64,000 nt of DNA from Zhouia amylolytica. Its GTDB lineage: Bacteria > Bacteroidota > Bacteroidia > Flavobacteriales > Flavobacteriaceae. A program made the translations under genes and the position numbers. The DNA lies in assembly GCF_900116365.1 (NCBI RefSeq), contig NZ_FPAG01000008.1:186001-250000 (forward strand). Direction: 5' to 3'. Every line of letters starts with the position of its first letter. Position 1 is the first letter of the stretch. Positions 43,231 to 52,259 of the stretch are shown in pieces. The notes beneath the pieces were generated by a model that was given only the letters and a program-made list of their open reading frames with translations, ran no database searches and had not been told where the DNA came from.

Positions 43231-43698
43231 TTTTAAAAAATTAATAGTTAACGGGTATTTATAAGCTATGCCATCCTTAGCTTTAATGGTAGCCAAAATG
43301 GTACAAAATACATCCAGGACCAAAAGTCCCAGAAGTAAACTGCCAATGATGCCAATAAAAAACAAACCACTACCTAGATGAAAGATATTATCCAAATCTA
43401 TATCGATTTGATGCGTGTTGTGTTCAAATATATCAACGAAATGAACGAACTCCCATGCTGAGAATAATGCTATTATAACAGAAATGGCTCCAAGCGCTAA
43501 ACTGTATAATAGGATACTGATCTGAAAATTTAATGCTTGTTTGCCATTGTAATCCACAAAATCGGAATCATTTTTATTCGAAGTCCAAAGTATCAATGGA
43601 AGAATAAAGTTCCCGAAAGGAATAAAATACTTCGAAAATGTCGACAGGTGGATAATAGCTGACAAGGTTTTTTGATGTTTAGTGATTGATGAGTTCAT
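43228..43698 (-). CDS. DUF4870-type membrane protein
   Basis: A 156-residue inner-membrane protein with three or four hydrophobic segments: HLSTFSKYFIPFGNFILPLILW, ISILLYSLALGAISVIIALFSAW and LFFIGIIGSLLLGLLVLDVFCTILATIKA. The KNDSDFVDYNGKQALNFQIS motif is diagnostic for the DUF4870/Tic20-like family. It is the first gene of the PadR-PspC-GIN cluster. Function unknown, possibly envelope-related. Confidence 0.8.
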   Translation of the reverse strand: MNSSITKHQKTLSAIIHLSTFSKYFIPFGNFILPLILWTSNKNDSDFVDYNGKQALNFQISILLYSLALGAISVIIALFSAWEFVHFVDIFEHNTHQIDIDLDNIFHLGSGLFFIGIIGSLLLGLLVLDVFCTILATIKAKDGIAYKYPLTINFLK

Positions 43699-43885
43699 TA
43701 GTTTTTGATTGATTGAATTTATTGTTTTATGGTTTACCTATTAATTTCTTATGCAAATATATATCTAAAAGAAGGTATTATGCAAAACAAAGTACTAAAA
43801 TTTAACAAAATATTAAGATTTTAGAGATGATAATTAGTTCAATTAAATTCAATACATTAGAGCAACGAAATATTCCAAATAGACT

Positions 43886-44341
43886 ATGACTCCGAGTAAA
43901 CTAAATACTTTTACAATGTTTAAATTGCCATCAGCCTGGTTATGTGGTATAAGAGTGAAAGAAATAAATGAATCTCATTGCAAAGTACGTGTGAAACATC
44001 GGTGGATTAATCAAAATCCATTCAAATCTATGTTTTGGGCCGTCCAGGGAATGGCTGCAGAAATGACCACAGGTGTCTTAGTTATGAACCAAATAAAAGA
44101 AAATAAAAAGCCGATTTCAATGTTGGTTCTAAATATGAACGCTAATTTTTCAAAGAAGGCAGTAGGAAGAATTACGTTTACTTGTAAAGATGGAAAATTG
44201 GTAAATACCGCCATTAAGGAAGCAATTGAAACTGGAGAAGGTCAGACCATTTGGATGAAATCCATAGGTGTGGATGAAAATGGCGATGTGGTATCAACCT
44301 TTAACTTCGAGTGGACGCTAAAGGCTAAAACCAACAAGTAG
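43886..44341 (+). CDS. DUF4442 hotdog-fold protein
   Basis: A 151-residue protein with a hotdog-like pattern: CGIRVKEINESHCKVRVKHRWINQNPFKSMFWAVQGMAAEMTTGVLVMNQI, then FSKKAVGRITFTCKDG. This matches the DUF4442 (YiiD-C-like) thioesterase family. The acyl substrate is unknown. It is a single gene diverging from the DUF4870 gene. Confidence 0.78.
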   Translation: MTPSKLNTFTMFKLPSAWLCGIRVKEINESHCKVRVKHRWINQNPFKSMFWAVQGMAAEMTTGVLVMNQIKENKKPISMLVLNMNANFSKKAVGRITFTCKDGKLVNTAIKEAIETGEGQTIWMKSIGVDENGDVVSTFNFEWTLKAKTNK

Positions 44342-44662
44342 GGGGAAAGGGATTTAATTTAAAAATAGTCATAGTTTTCAAAAAGGCGTTAAAAGTGTTG
44401 GTTAACGCTCTATTCCTGTATTAAATGATTTTATACATTTATTCTGTATAACAGAACATTTATAATGTTAATGAGTCGATGGGTAATGTATTTTGTAAGT
44501 TGTTTTACATGTTACTGAGCATAAATTTTTTGCAGGCTTATTACCTATATGTTTTACAATAACAAAATAAAAGTCCATCACCATAGTGTATTGATATGGG
44601 CTTCGGTGTAACACCGTCGCTTTTTTGTTGACTAATTGATTATAAACTTTAAAATAATAAAC
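44342..44662. other. Intergenic stretch before the AIM24-family gene
   Basis: No credible ORF. A short hairpin CGGTG/CACCG with a 3-nt loop near 44604-44616 is followed by TCGCTTTTTTG and may be a terminator of an unseen RNA or of the DUF4442 gene. Confidence 0.35.
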
Positions 44663-45463
44663 ATGACAGCACACGAAATTGATTTTCATATTTATGGAGA
44701 AGAAATGCAATTTGTGGAAATAGAACTTGATCCACAAGAAGCTGTAGTAGCGGAAGCAGGCAGTTTTATGATGATGGATAGTGGAATTAAAATGGACACT
44801 ATTTTTGGAGATGGCTCTAATCAAACGAGTGGGGTTTTAGGGAAATTATTTTCTGCGGGGAAACGATTATTAACGGGCGAAAGTTTATTTATGACTGCTT
44901 TTTTAAATGTAGAAAGTGGAAAGAAAAAAGTAAGCTTTGCAGCTCCCTATCCTGGTAAGATCGTACCTATTGATCTTACGAATTATCAAGGGAAGTTTAT
45001 TTGTCAAAAGGATGCATTCCTTTGTGCTGCTAAGGGTGTTTCTGTAGGGATAGAGTTTTCAAAACGATTAGGCAGAGGGCTTTTTGGAGGAGAAGGTTTT
45101 ATAATGCAGAAGCTTGAAGGTGATGGAATGGCCTTTGTTCATGCCGGTGGTACCTTGTCTCGAAAAGAATTGGCTCCAGGTGAAGTCTTAAAGGTTGATA
45201 CTGGATGTATCGTTGGATTTACACAAGAGGTAGATTACGATATCGAATTTGTCGGAGGAATTAGGAATACTGTCTTTGGAGGGGAAGGATTATTTTTTGC
45301 AAGTTTAAGAGGACCCGGAGTAGTTTATATTCAGTCATTACCCTTTAGCAGGTTGGCTGGACGTGTATTGGCTGCGGCACCTCGTGCAGGTGGTAAGGAC
45401 AAAGGAGAGGGAAGTATTTTAGGGGGTATCGGTGATCTGTTAGATGGAGATAACAGATTTTAG
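44663..45463 (+). CDS. TIGR00266/AIM24-family protein
   Basis: A 266-residue protein of the TIGR00266 (AIM24) family from the ATG at 44663. Repeated beta motifs are visible: MQFVEIELDPQEAVVAEAGSFMMMDSGIKMDT, GESLFMTAFLN, KIVPIDLTNYQGKFICQKDAFLCAAKGVSVGI, and the glycine-rich ending FGGEGLFFASLRGPGVVYIQSLPFSRLAGRVLAAAP. The family forms a beta-barrel-like trimer of unknown biochemical role. It stands alone. Confidence 0.85.
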   Translation: MTAHEIDFHIYGEEMQFVEIELDPQEAVVAEAGSFMMMDSGIKMDTIFGDGSNQTSGVLGKLFSAGKRLLTGESLFMTAFLNVESGKKKVSFAAPYPGKIVPIDLTNYQGKFICQKDAFLCAAKGVSVGIEFSKRLGRGLFGGEGFIMQKLEGDGMAFVHAGGTLSRKELAPGEVLKVDTGCIVGFTQEVDYDIEFVGGIRNTVFGGEGLFFASLRGPGVVYIQSLPFSRLAGRVLAAAPRAGGKDKGEGSILGGIGDLLDGDNRF

Positions 45464-45566
45464 GTTTTTTATTTAACGTATTTTTTAAGCTATATTTTGC
45501 AATATTTCGTATATTAGATACGTTAAACTAAATAAACCATTATTACCTAAATCTAATATTCATATC

Positions 45567-45764
45567 ATGCCAAGAGCAATGTATGAGTACACCAAAATGG
45601 TGTTACAAAAAGTAAGTTTCGATACGGTTTTGTTCTGTAAAGAATTAGAAAAGGCAGCCTCAAGGTTGCTTCCTTATGAATTGGATGAGTTAAGATTGTG
45701 GCTCCAACAATTCATTAATGAAAAACCGGAATTATCTCAATGTTTAATCTATTTAAAAGCATAA
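45567..45764 (+). CDS. Small conserved hypothetical protein
   Basis: A 65-residue helical protein (MPRAMYEYTKMVLQKVSFDTVLFCKELEKAASRLLPYELDELRLWLQQFINEKPELSQ...). The YEYTKMVLQKVSFD...EL.KA...L.P.E...L..W core is a small family I recall from Flavobacteria without known function. It has its own terminator 2 nt after the stop, so it is a single-gene unit. Confidence 0.7.
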   Translation: MPRAMYEYTKMVLQKVSFDTVLFCKELEKAASRLLPYELDELRLWLQQFINEKPELSQCLIYLKA

Positions 45765-45765
45765 C

Positions 45766-45790
45766 AAAAGCCCTCTAAAAGAGGGCTTTT
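45766..45790. terminator. Bidirectional terminator between the small protein gene and oxyR
   Basis: Perfect arms AAAAGCCCTC and GAGGGCTTTT with a 5-nt loop, followed by AATTTTTT. Confidence 0.85.
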
Positions 45791-45800
45791 AATTTTTTGT

Positions 45801-46751
45801 TTAGCTGGCTTTTTTGTCAGGCATTGGGCTGATTATTTGTACATTGTGAAATGCTATTGCTCCTCTTATCACCGAGGCAATGACATCGCGCAGTGCGTCA
45901 ATTATGTGTAATTTTAATTCGCTCTTGTGATATATTAAGCTAACTTCCCTTGCTGGGCTAGGTTCTTCAAAAAAGCGTAATTGTTTACGTTGCTCTCCTT
46001 TAATATCCAAGGTGTGTAAATAAGGTAAAAGAGTCATTCCCAAACCTTCGTCAGTAAGCTTAATCATAGTTTCAAAACTCCCTGTTTCTAAAAAGAATTT
46101 TTCATCTTTTAGTTTATTTTTGTTTTTACATAAATTGATAACACTGTTTCTAAAACAATGTCCATCTTCCAGTAGCAGTAATTCGTCGGTATTGATGTCC
46201 TCTATATTTAATTTCTCTTTTCTGTTTAATTCATGTCCTTGAGGTAAATAAGCAACAAAGGGCTCATAATAAAGTACACGTTCTTTAATATTGTCATTAC
46301 CGAGTGGAGTAGCTGCAATTGCAGCATCTAAATGACCTTCATGCAAATTTTGTATTATGGTTTCCGTGGTTTGTTCCTCAATTTTTAAATTGATTTTCGG
46401 ATACTTATTGACAAAGTTTTTTAGAAACATGGGAAGCAATGTTGGTGTTATCGTGGGAATGATTCCTAATTTAAATTCCCCTCCTACAAAACCTTTTTGC
46501 TGATCAACAATGTCTTTAATTCTATGAGATTCATTGACAATATTTCTCGCTTGTTCTACAATTTTCTTTCCTACTTCGGTTAGTTGAATAGGTTTTTTTG
46601 TACGGTCGAAAACTTGTACTCCTAACTCTTCTTCTAACTTTTGTATTTGCATACTTAAGGTTGGCTGTGTTACAAAGCTTTTTTCTGCAGCAAGGGTAAA
46701 ATTATGATGCTCAGCTACTGCTAAAACATATTGAAGTTGTGTAATTGTCAT
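45801..46751 (-). CDS. oxyR: Hydrogen peroxide-sensing LysR regulator OxyR
   Basis: A 316-residue LysR protein. The winged helix is at the N-terminus (MTITQLQYVLAVAEHHNFTLAAEKSFVTQPTLSMQIQKLEEELGV). In the sensor domain, LLLEDGHCFRNSVINLC places Cys199 and Cys208 exactly where the peroxide-forming disulfide of E. coli OxyR lies. It diverges from dps across 112 bp containing an ATAG-N7-CTAT OxyR element, so it most likely activates dps under peroxide. Confidence 0.93.
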   Translation of the reverse strand: MTITQLQYVLAVAEHHNFTLAAEKSFVTQPTLSMQIQKLEEELGVQVFDRTKKPIQLTEVGKKIVEQARNIVNESHRIKDIVDQQKGFVGGEFKLGIIPTITPTLLPMFLKNFVNKYPKINLKIEEQTTETIIQNLHEGHLDAAIAATPLGNDNIKERVLYYEPFVAYLPQGHELNRKEKLNIEDINTDELLLLEDGHCFRNSVINLCKNKNKLKDEKFFLETGSFETMIKLTDEGLGMTLLPYLHTLDIKGEQRKQLRFFEEPSPAREVSLIYHKSELKLHIIDALRDVIASVIRGAIAFHNVQIISPMPDKKAS

Positions 46752-46799
46752 TATATATAGTTTTGAGTGATAAAAATATAAAAACTATCAATTAAACTT

Positions 46800-46814
46800 A
46801 TAGCTATTCGCTAT
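46800..46814. promoter_or_regulatory. OxyR-type half site in the oxyR-dps gap
   Basis: ATAGCTATTCGCTAT fits the OxyR element ATAG-N7-CTAT. A CTAT (46785-46788) lies nearby on the oxyR side but at 11 rather than 7 nt, so only one full element is clear. Confidence 0.5.
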
Positions 46815-46863
46815 TAATATTTGTATTTTTATGTAGAAAATAAAATATAAAAGTAAAGTATTT

Positions 46864-47343
46864 ATGAGCTTAAACAGTTTAGGGTTAAACACACAAAAAA
46901 CAAATGAATTGGTAATAGATCTAAATAATTTATTAGCCAATTTTCAGGTATATTATCAAAATTTAAGAGGAATTCACTGGAATATCAGAGGAAAGCGATT
47001 TTTCGATTTACATGCGAAGTTTGAAGAGCTTTATAATGATGCGCAAGTAAAGGTAGACGAAGTGGCAGAAAGGGTTCTTACATTAGGAGGTACTCCATTG
47101 CATACTTTTGAAGACTATGTTAACGCGGCAAAGGTTCCAGTGGGAAAAGATATTCACGAAGATGAGAAATCTGTGAAATTAGTGATAAATTCATTGACTG
47201 AGCTGCTAAAAATTGAACGAGTGATTTTAGATAAATCTGATGAGGCCGGCGATGAAGGAACTAATTCAATGATGAGTGACTTTATTACCGAACAAGAGAA
47301 GACAGTTTGGATGATGAAAGCATGGTTAGGAGAGAAAATATAA
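46864..47343 (+). CDS. dps: Dps ferritin-like DNA-protection protein
   Basis: A 159-residue Dps. The intersubunit ferroxidase centre is seen in RGIHWNIRGKRFFDLHAKFEELYNDAQVKVDEVAERVL (His38, His50, Glu54, Asp65). It forms 12-mer shells that oxidise iron with hydrogen peroxide and bind DNA. The N-terminus is short. It is divergent from oxyR and ends at a strong terminator. Confidence 0.95.
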   Translation: MSLNSLGLNTQKTNELVIDLNNLLANFQVYYQNLRGIHWNIRGKRFFDLHAKFEELYNDAQVKVDEVAERVLTLGGTPLHTFEDYVNAAKVPVGKDIHEDEKSVKLVINSLTELLKIERVILDKSDEAGDEGTNSMMSDFITEQEKTVWMMKAWLGEKI

Positions 47344-47366
47344 ATTCTAAAGATTATTTAATAAAG

Positions 47367-47394
47367 GGAGCCTGTACAAGCACAGGCTCCTTTT
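47367..47394 (+). terminator. Terminator of dps
   Basis: Perfect arms GGAGCCTGT and ACAGGCTCC with a 6-nt loop and TTTT after. Confidence 0.8.
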
Positions 47395-47401
47395 ATATTA
47401 G

Positions 47402-47812
47402 TTAAAGACGATTGTCGTTTACTTCTATCCAATACCCATCTGGATCCTTTATATAGATCTGTTTAATTCCATCTGGTCTTGTATTGGTAGTATTCATTTC
47501 ACCTGGCCAATTTTCAAAATGTATTTTCTCTGCATTTAAGAATTTCATAAAACCCTCAAGGTTATTTACATTTAAAGCCATGTGAACGCCTTTATGAGGT
47601 TTGAAGTCTTCTTCACTTTCTATGAGATGAATTTGTACTTTGTCATTTAGCTGATACCATTTAAAATTTTCACCTAATCCGGCGTTATAGATTTCTTTCA
47701 GACCAAACACTTTTTCATAAAAAGCAGCACTTACCCGTAAATTTTTAACTTGAATAGCATCGTGGTCCTTGTTGAATGTAAAATCTTTTGAGTTATGTGG
47801 TTTTAATTTCAT
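47402..47812 (-). CDS. Glyoxalase/VOC-fold protein
   Basis: A 136-residue vicinal-oxygen-chelate protein (HDAIQVKNLRVSAAFYEKVFGLKEIYNAGLG, HKGVHMALNVNNLEGF, KQIYIKDPDGYWIEVND). His15, His77 or so and Glu132 match the metal ligands of glyoxalase I-like proteins. The substrate cannot be told. Single gene converging on dps. Confidence 0.82.
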   Translation of the reverse strand: MKLKPHNSKDFTFNKDHDAIQVKNLRVSAAFYEKVFGLKEIYNAGLGENFKWYQLNDKVQIHLIESEEDFKPHKGVHMALNVNNLEGFMKFLNAEKIHFENWPGEMNTTNTRPDGIKQIYIKDPDGYWIEVNDNRL

Positions 47813-47931
47813 GCCTTAAATATTTCGTATTAATAATACTCCCATATTGTCGTAATGCATTAATGAGAATATAAATCTGTTATGCATTGGAATCACTCAT
47901 TTTAAATAAGAAGCGATCATCAAGTGTATTA

Positions 47932-49263
47932 CTATAATAATCCTCTGGCCTTAATCTCTAAATATTTATTTATGGTATCTATGGTTAAGTTTTCCGGTGA
48001 GGTCAAAATTGAATGGATACCATATTTTTTGAGTTCGTTGACTATCAATCTCTTTTCAAAGGCAAACTTTTCGGCTATTACCTTGTCGTATACCTGTTGT
48101 ACAGTTTCTGCTTTATTTTCTATTAATTGATTTAATTCTGTGTTCTTAAAAAAGATCACAACGAGTAAATGACTTTTTGCGATTCCCTTTAAGTAGGGTA
48201 ATTGTCTGTGTAAACCATCCAGGGTTTCGAAGTTCGTATAAAGCAGAAATAAACTTCTTTGAGAAATATTTCTTTTTATACTTCCATAAAGCTTGCTATA
48301 ATCAGATTCAAAAAAATTAGTGGTTACGTTATATAAACTTTCAAGAATAAGGTTCATCTGGCTATTTCTTCTCTCCGCTACAACAATATTGTCAACTTTT
48401 TTAGAAAAAGTAAACATACCTGCTTTATCCTGTTTTTTTAATATCACATTGCTCATGACCAGGGTGGCGTTAATAGCGTAGTCTAACAGGCTTAATTCTT
48501 CAAAGGGCATTTTCATTATCCTTCCCTTATCAATAATTGAGTACACAGGTTGCGACTTTTCATCCTGGAATTGATTAACCATTAATTGGTTTTTCTTGGC
48601 TGTAGCCTTCCAATTAATAGTTCGGATATCATCGCCTTGTACATATTCTTTAATTTGTTCAAACTCCATCGTATGTCCGATGCGTCTGATTTTTTTTATA
48701 CCATACTGGTGGAGATTGTTTGTAAATGCTAGGAGGTCATATTTTTTTAACTGTAGAAATGCAGGATAGGTTGGAACCATTTCATCTTCTGAAAATGTAT
48801 AACGTTTGGCAACCAAGCCTAAAAAAGACTTTACGTAGAGGTTCAATTTTCCAAAATGGTATTCACCTCTTTCCGTAGGTCTTAGATCATATTTAATTGT
48901 ATATTCTTTTGATGCGGCAAGTTTTCTGTCAATTTTAAAATCTCTTATTTGAAATTGCTCCGGGATTTCATCAATTATTCGTGTAAAAATTGGAAAAGTA
49001 TATCTGTTCTCTATTTTTATTGTAATAGGGTTGCTGTCACCATTTGAAAACTTTTCTGGAAGTACTCTTTTAGCATAGATTCCTTTATTGGTACTAAAAA
49101 CGGTAACAATGTCTAGTAGGAAGAAAGTTAAAACAATAAATAATGATAATTGGGCAATAAAAAAAAGCTTAGGAAAAATAAAGCTCAGTACAAAAAGTAC
49201 TATCACTGCCAGAAAGAAATAATAGCATCTGTTTTCTATGTAAAATGATCGAAGAAACCTCAT
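47932..49263 (-). CDS. DUF58-domain protein of the MoxR cluster
   Basis: A 443-residue protein with two N-terminal hydrophobic segments (about 13-50) and a DUF58 domain (about 195-280) holding YVQGDDIRTINWKATAKKNQLMVNQFQDEKSQPVYSIIDKGRIM. The rest looks like a von Willebrand factor-type domain. It follows the MoxR gene by 5 nt in a conserved gene order and probably acts with it in envelope or complex assembly. It ends the operon; no intrinsic terminator seen. Confidence 0.85.
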   Translation of the reverse strand: MRFLRSFYIENRCYYFFLAVIVLFVLSFIFPKLFFIAQLSLFIVLTFFLLDIVTVFSTNKGIYAKRVLPEKFSNGDSNPITIKIENRYTFPIFTRIIDEIPEQFQIRDFKIDRKLAASKEYTIKYDLRPTERGEYHFGKLNLYVKSFLGLVAKRYTFSEDEMVPTYPAFLQLKKYDLLAFTNNLHQYGIKKIRRIGHTMEFEQIKEYVQGDDIRTINWKATAKKNQLMVNQFQDEKSQPVYSIIDKGRIMKMPFEELSLLDYAINATLVMSNVILKKQDKAGMFTFSKKVDNIVVAERRNSQMNLILESLYNVTTNFFESDYSKLYGSIKRNISQRSLFLLYTNFETLDGLHRQLPYLKGIAKSHLLVVIFFKNTELNQLIENKAETVQQVYDKVIAEKFAFEKRLIVNELKKYGIHSILTSPENLTIDTINKYLEIKARGLL

Positions 49264-49268
49264 ACTAA

Positions 49269-50279
49269 TTAGCGTGGTATTTCAACAGCCTGAATAATTT
49301 GCTGAACAATTTGCTTAGCGCTTACACCTTCCATTTCACGTTCGGGGGTTACAATTATACGATGCTGTAAAACAGGAACAGCCACTTGTTTTATATCTTC
49401 CGGTGTTACAAAATCCCTACCGTTCATAGCTGCATAGGCCTTTGATGCTTTAAGAATTGCAATAGAGGCTCTCGGCGAAGCTCCCAGATATAAGAATTGG
49501 TTGTTACGTGTATTAACAATGAGTTCTGCGATATATTTTAATAAGTGTGGTTCGACTATTATTTCATTTACTATACTTTGATATCTGGCAACCTGTTCTC
49601 CATTTAAAAACGCCGTAACTTTATCTGTTTTTTTAGCTTCCTTTAATTTGTGTTCTCTACTGATAATTTCCACTTCTTCGTCTACCGATGGATAATCTAT
49701 ATCTATTTTGAAAATAAATCGATCTAATTGGGCTTCTGGTAAACGATAAGTGCCTTCTTGTTCCACAGGGTTTTGGGTAGCTAAAACCATAAATGGTGGC
49801 GACATAGGAAATTTTTGTCCGTCGATAGTTATTTGTCGCTCTTCCATTACTTCAAATAATGCTGCCTGTGTTTTGGCAGGAGCCCTGTTAATTTCATCGA
49901 TTAAAATCATGTTGGCGAAAATCGGACCTTTTTTAAATTCAAATTCAGATTTCTTGAGATCGAAGATCGAAGTCCCCAATATATCTGATGGCATTAAATC
50001 CGGAGTAAACTGAATGCGGCTGAAATCTACCGTTAATGCCTTGGCCAATAATTTGGCAGTAATTGTTTTAGCTACTCCAGGCACACCTTCAATTAGTACA
50101 TGCCCATTGGACAAAAGCGCCGTGATAAGCATATCGATCATTCCTTTTTGACCGACAATTACTTTTGATAATTCGGACTTTATCTTACCTACCGCTTCTT
50201 GTAATTCTGAAAGATCGATTCTGTTTTCAAACTGTACATTAGCGTTATCTATTGATTTTTTATCTTCTTGATGTTCCAT
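49269..50279 (-). CDS. MoxR-family AAA+ ATPase
   Basis: A 336-residue AAA+ chaperone. Walker A is HVLIEGVPGVAKTITAKLLA near 55, Walker B NMILIDEINRAPAKTQAALFEVMEE near 125, and sensor motifs MVLATQNPVEQEGTYRLPEAQLDRFIF near 170. The lid helix region follows. MoxR proteins remodel or load cofactors into protein complexes, often with vWA partners such as the DUF58 protein next door. Confidence 0.93.
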   Translation of the reverse strand: MEHQEDKKSIDNANVQFENRIDLSELQEAVGKIKSELSKVIVGQKGMIDMLITALLSNGHVLIEGVPGVAKTITAKLLAKALTVDFSRIQFTPDLMPSDILGTSIFDLKKSEFEFKKGPIFANMILIDEINRAPAKTQAALFEVMEERQITIDGQKFPMSPPFMVLATQNPVEQEGTYRLPEAQLDRFIFKIDIDYPSVDEEVEIISREHKLKEAKKTDKVTAFLNGEQVARYQSIVNEIIVEPHLLKYIAELIVNTRNNQFLYLGASPRASIAILKASKAYAAMNGRDFVTPEDIKQVAVPVLQHRIIVTPEREMEGVSAKQIVQQIIQAVEIPR

Positions 50280-50281
50280 AA

Positions 50282-51520
50282 TTAGTTGGTATTGTAAAAT
50301 TCTTCTATCTGTTTATTTAATTCAAGTAAATGTGCCTCGCTATGTGAACCTCTGGATTTTAAATACTTAATAAGCCTTACAAGTTTAAGCATACTTTCTT
50401 TGTTTTTTCCTGCTTTTAAAGCCAGGTTTTTGGCAAATTTGTCATCCAGATTATCTGTGTCGATAAAATAATCAGTTCTTATTTTCTCAAGGAAATAGGT
50501 TATTTTTTTATTAATAAGGTTTGAGTGGTCTTTTGTTTCGTAATATAAATTGGCTATTGTTTTTGTAAAGTCAACTGTAGTGTTTGGTAAAGCCTTTATG
50601 ATTCTAATGGTTCGTTGTTCTCTTTTAGCATTAAAGACCATAAATGTTATCAGAACAATTAAACAGATATACCATGCCCATTTCAAGGAAGGTTCTGATA
50701 GAATAAACCGAAAGGGTGATGAGCCTAGTTCTTTTCCTTCCTTATTTACGGAATCAAATAGAATTGTTTGATCGGGGAGGTAAGACATTACATTCTCTAT
50801 ATATTTAAAATTATTTTCTTTCAAAAGATAATAATTAGTGAAGGCATAGGGTTGAGTATGTAAATAAAACGTTCCACTCTTGTAGTTAATTTTAACGAAG
50901 TTGATATGATCTTTTAAGGCCTCTTTTTGATTAATGTCCAAAATTTCAGCTTCGTTTGAAATCGAATGAAATCCCAGTACAATAGTTGTCAGAGAATCCA
51001 GTTCCTTAAAATAAATATCCTGGGCATTTTTGTCAATGGTAATACTGTCACGACTAAATTGTGGATTTGCAAGTGTTAAGGTTGCTTTACCACTAAAACT
51101 ATATTCGTATTTTATTTTAAAGTCTAAAGAGTCTTTAAGGGTTTGTGGGAATTGTGTGGAGGAAATAAAAATGGAATTACCTTCACCGGCAAAATCCAAT
51201 AGTTTTTCGGCAGATACTTCATCTACCATATAATCATCGTGAATATATAGATAGGAACCTTTTATACCATAGGTTGAATCGACCTGATCAAATGTATTAT
51301 CAAAATATTCAAAAGGAGTAATGTTTATATCTAATAGCTCCTGATTTTTAAAAAGGGAGGGGAGCTCCTGATAAAGTACTTTTAGCCCATAAGGTTTGGT
51401 GTGTTTTTCGTTGAAGGTTGGCGACCAATCAATCGGAGTTGGTTTGGTTATTTCTAAAACAAAAATTCCAATAATTAAGAGAATTAAGACTCCAATGTAC
51501 ACTTTTAAGGTTTTGTTCAT
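50282..51520 (-). CDS. DUF4350-type membrane protein
   Basis: A 412-residue protein with an N-terminal membrane segment (about 5-25), a periplasmic DUF4350 domain (NEKHTKPYGLKVLYQELP...FISSTQFPQTL...HTQPYAFTNYYLL) and a C-terminal membrane helix near 275-295 followed by a cytoplasmic helical tail. It belongs to the conserved MoxR/DUF58 cluster and overlaps the DUF4129 gene by 4 nt. Biochemical role unknown. Confidence 0.8.
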   Translation of the reverse strand: MNKTLKVYIGVLILLIIGIFVLEITKPTPIDWSPTFNEKHTKPYGLKVLYQELPSLFKNQELLDINITPFEYFDNTFDQVDSTYGIKGSYLYIHDDYMVDEVSAEKLLDFAGEGNSIFISSTQFPQTLKDSLDFKIKYEYSFSGKATLTLANPQFSRDSITIDKNAQDIYFKELDSLTTIVLGFHSISNEAEILDINQKEALKDHINFVKINYKSGTFYLHTQPYAFTNYYLLKENNFKYIENVMSYLPDQTILFDSVNKEGKELGSSPFRFILSEPSLKWAWYICLIVLITFMVFNAKREQRTIRIIKALPNTTVDFTKTIANLYYETKDHSNLINKKITYFLEKIRTDYFIDTDNLDDKFAKNLALKAGKNKESMLKLVRLIKYLKSRGSHSEAHLLELNKQIEEFYNTN

Positions 51521-52254
51521 GAGGAAACAGAATTAATAAGTTGCACAAAATTCCTGGAAACTTTTTCGAAATCTTCCTTACTTACTTTAAACTCCCCATA
51601 CCAAATGTAATTGTATAAATAAGAAGCATAATTAAAATTAGCCTTTATTTGTTCATTGGTTATTTCATTTAAGTAATCACTATTGGTTTTTTCTACATCA
51701 TAGGTTATCAGATGATAGTTAGTAAGCTCTTTCAAGAGCCATAAGTAATAATAACGTACTGCTAATCTATAATTCGTTTCATTAACAGCGTTTAAAATTA
51801 AAGTATTAAAATCGGTGGTGTGAATATTATTCTCAATATCGTCAACTTTTAGAATGGATTTATTAGCTGATTTACCAAAAACCCATCTACCTTCTTTATT
51901 CATTATTAACTTTACAATAATAAAAATGACAGCAATGATGATGAGTACATAGAATGTTTTAATAACCGAATCGGCTAGACTCTCAGCATCTGTACCTTGA
52001 TCAATATCAAAAAGATTACTCAACGATTCCGCCAACCATTCTTTAAACCTGGTAAACCATCCTTTGCTGGCTACAGCCTCTTCGTATTCATAAGCCTTAC
52101 CCGTATATTTTTCTTTAAATCCGTTTTCAAAGTTTCTTGAAGAAACAATACTCTGATCTATGCTTAGCGTATCCTTTAGACTAACATCGGCACTTTGAGG
52201 ATATAAACAACTCAGATTTAGAATTATTAAAAAGAAAAATAAGTGGTTCTTCAT
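51517..52254 (-). CDS. DUF4129-type membrane protein
   Basis: A 245-residue protein with an N-terminal signal-like segment, a membrane helix near 95-115 and a cytoplasmic C-terminal domain with NYRLAVRYYYLWLLKELTNYHLITYDVEKTNSDYLNEI, the DUF4129 mark. It overlaps the next gene by 4 nt and belongs to the MoxR cluster. Transglutaminase-associated in other organisms; here role unknown. Confidence 0.78.
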   Translation of the reverse strand: MKNHLFFFLIILNLSCLYPQSADVSLKDTLSIDQSIVSSRNFENGFKEKYTGKAYEYEEAVASKGWFTRFKEWLAESLSNLFDIDQGTDAESLADSVIKTFYVLIIIAVIFIIVKLIMNKEGRWVFGKSANKSILKVDDIENNIHTTDFNTLILNAVNETNYRLAVRYYYLWLLKELTNYHLITYDVEKTNSDYLNEITNEQIKANFNYASYLYNYIWYGEFKVSKEDFEKVSRNFVQLINSVSS

Positions 52255-52259
52255 AAAAA

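Noticed and set aside
44468-44824. 118-codon ORF on the minus strand
   Set aside because: It overlaps the start of the AIM24-family gene and has shadow-type composition rich in His, Tyr and Cys.
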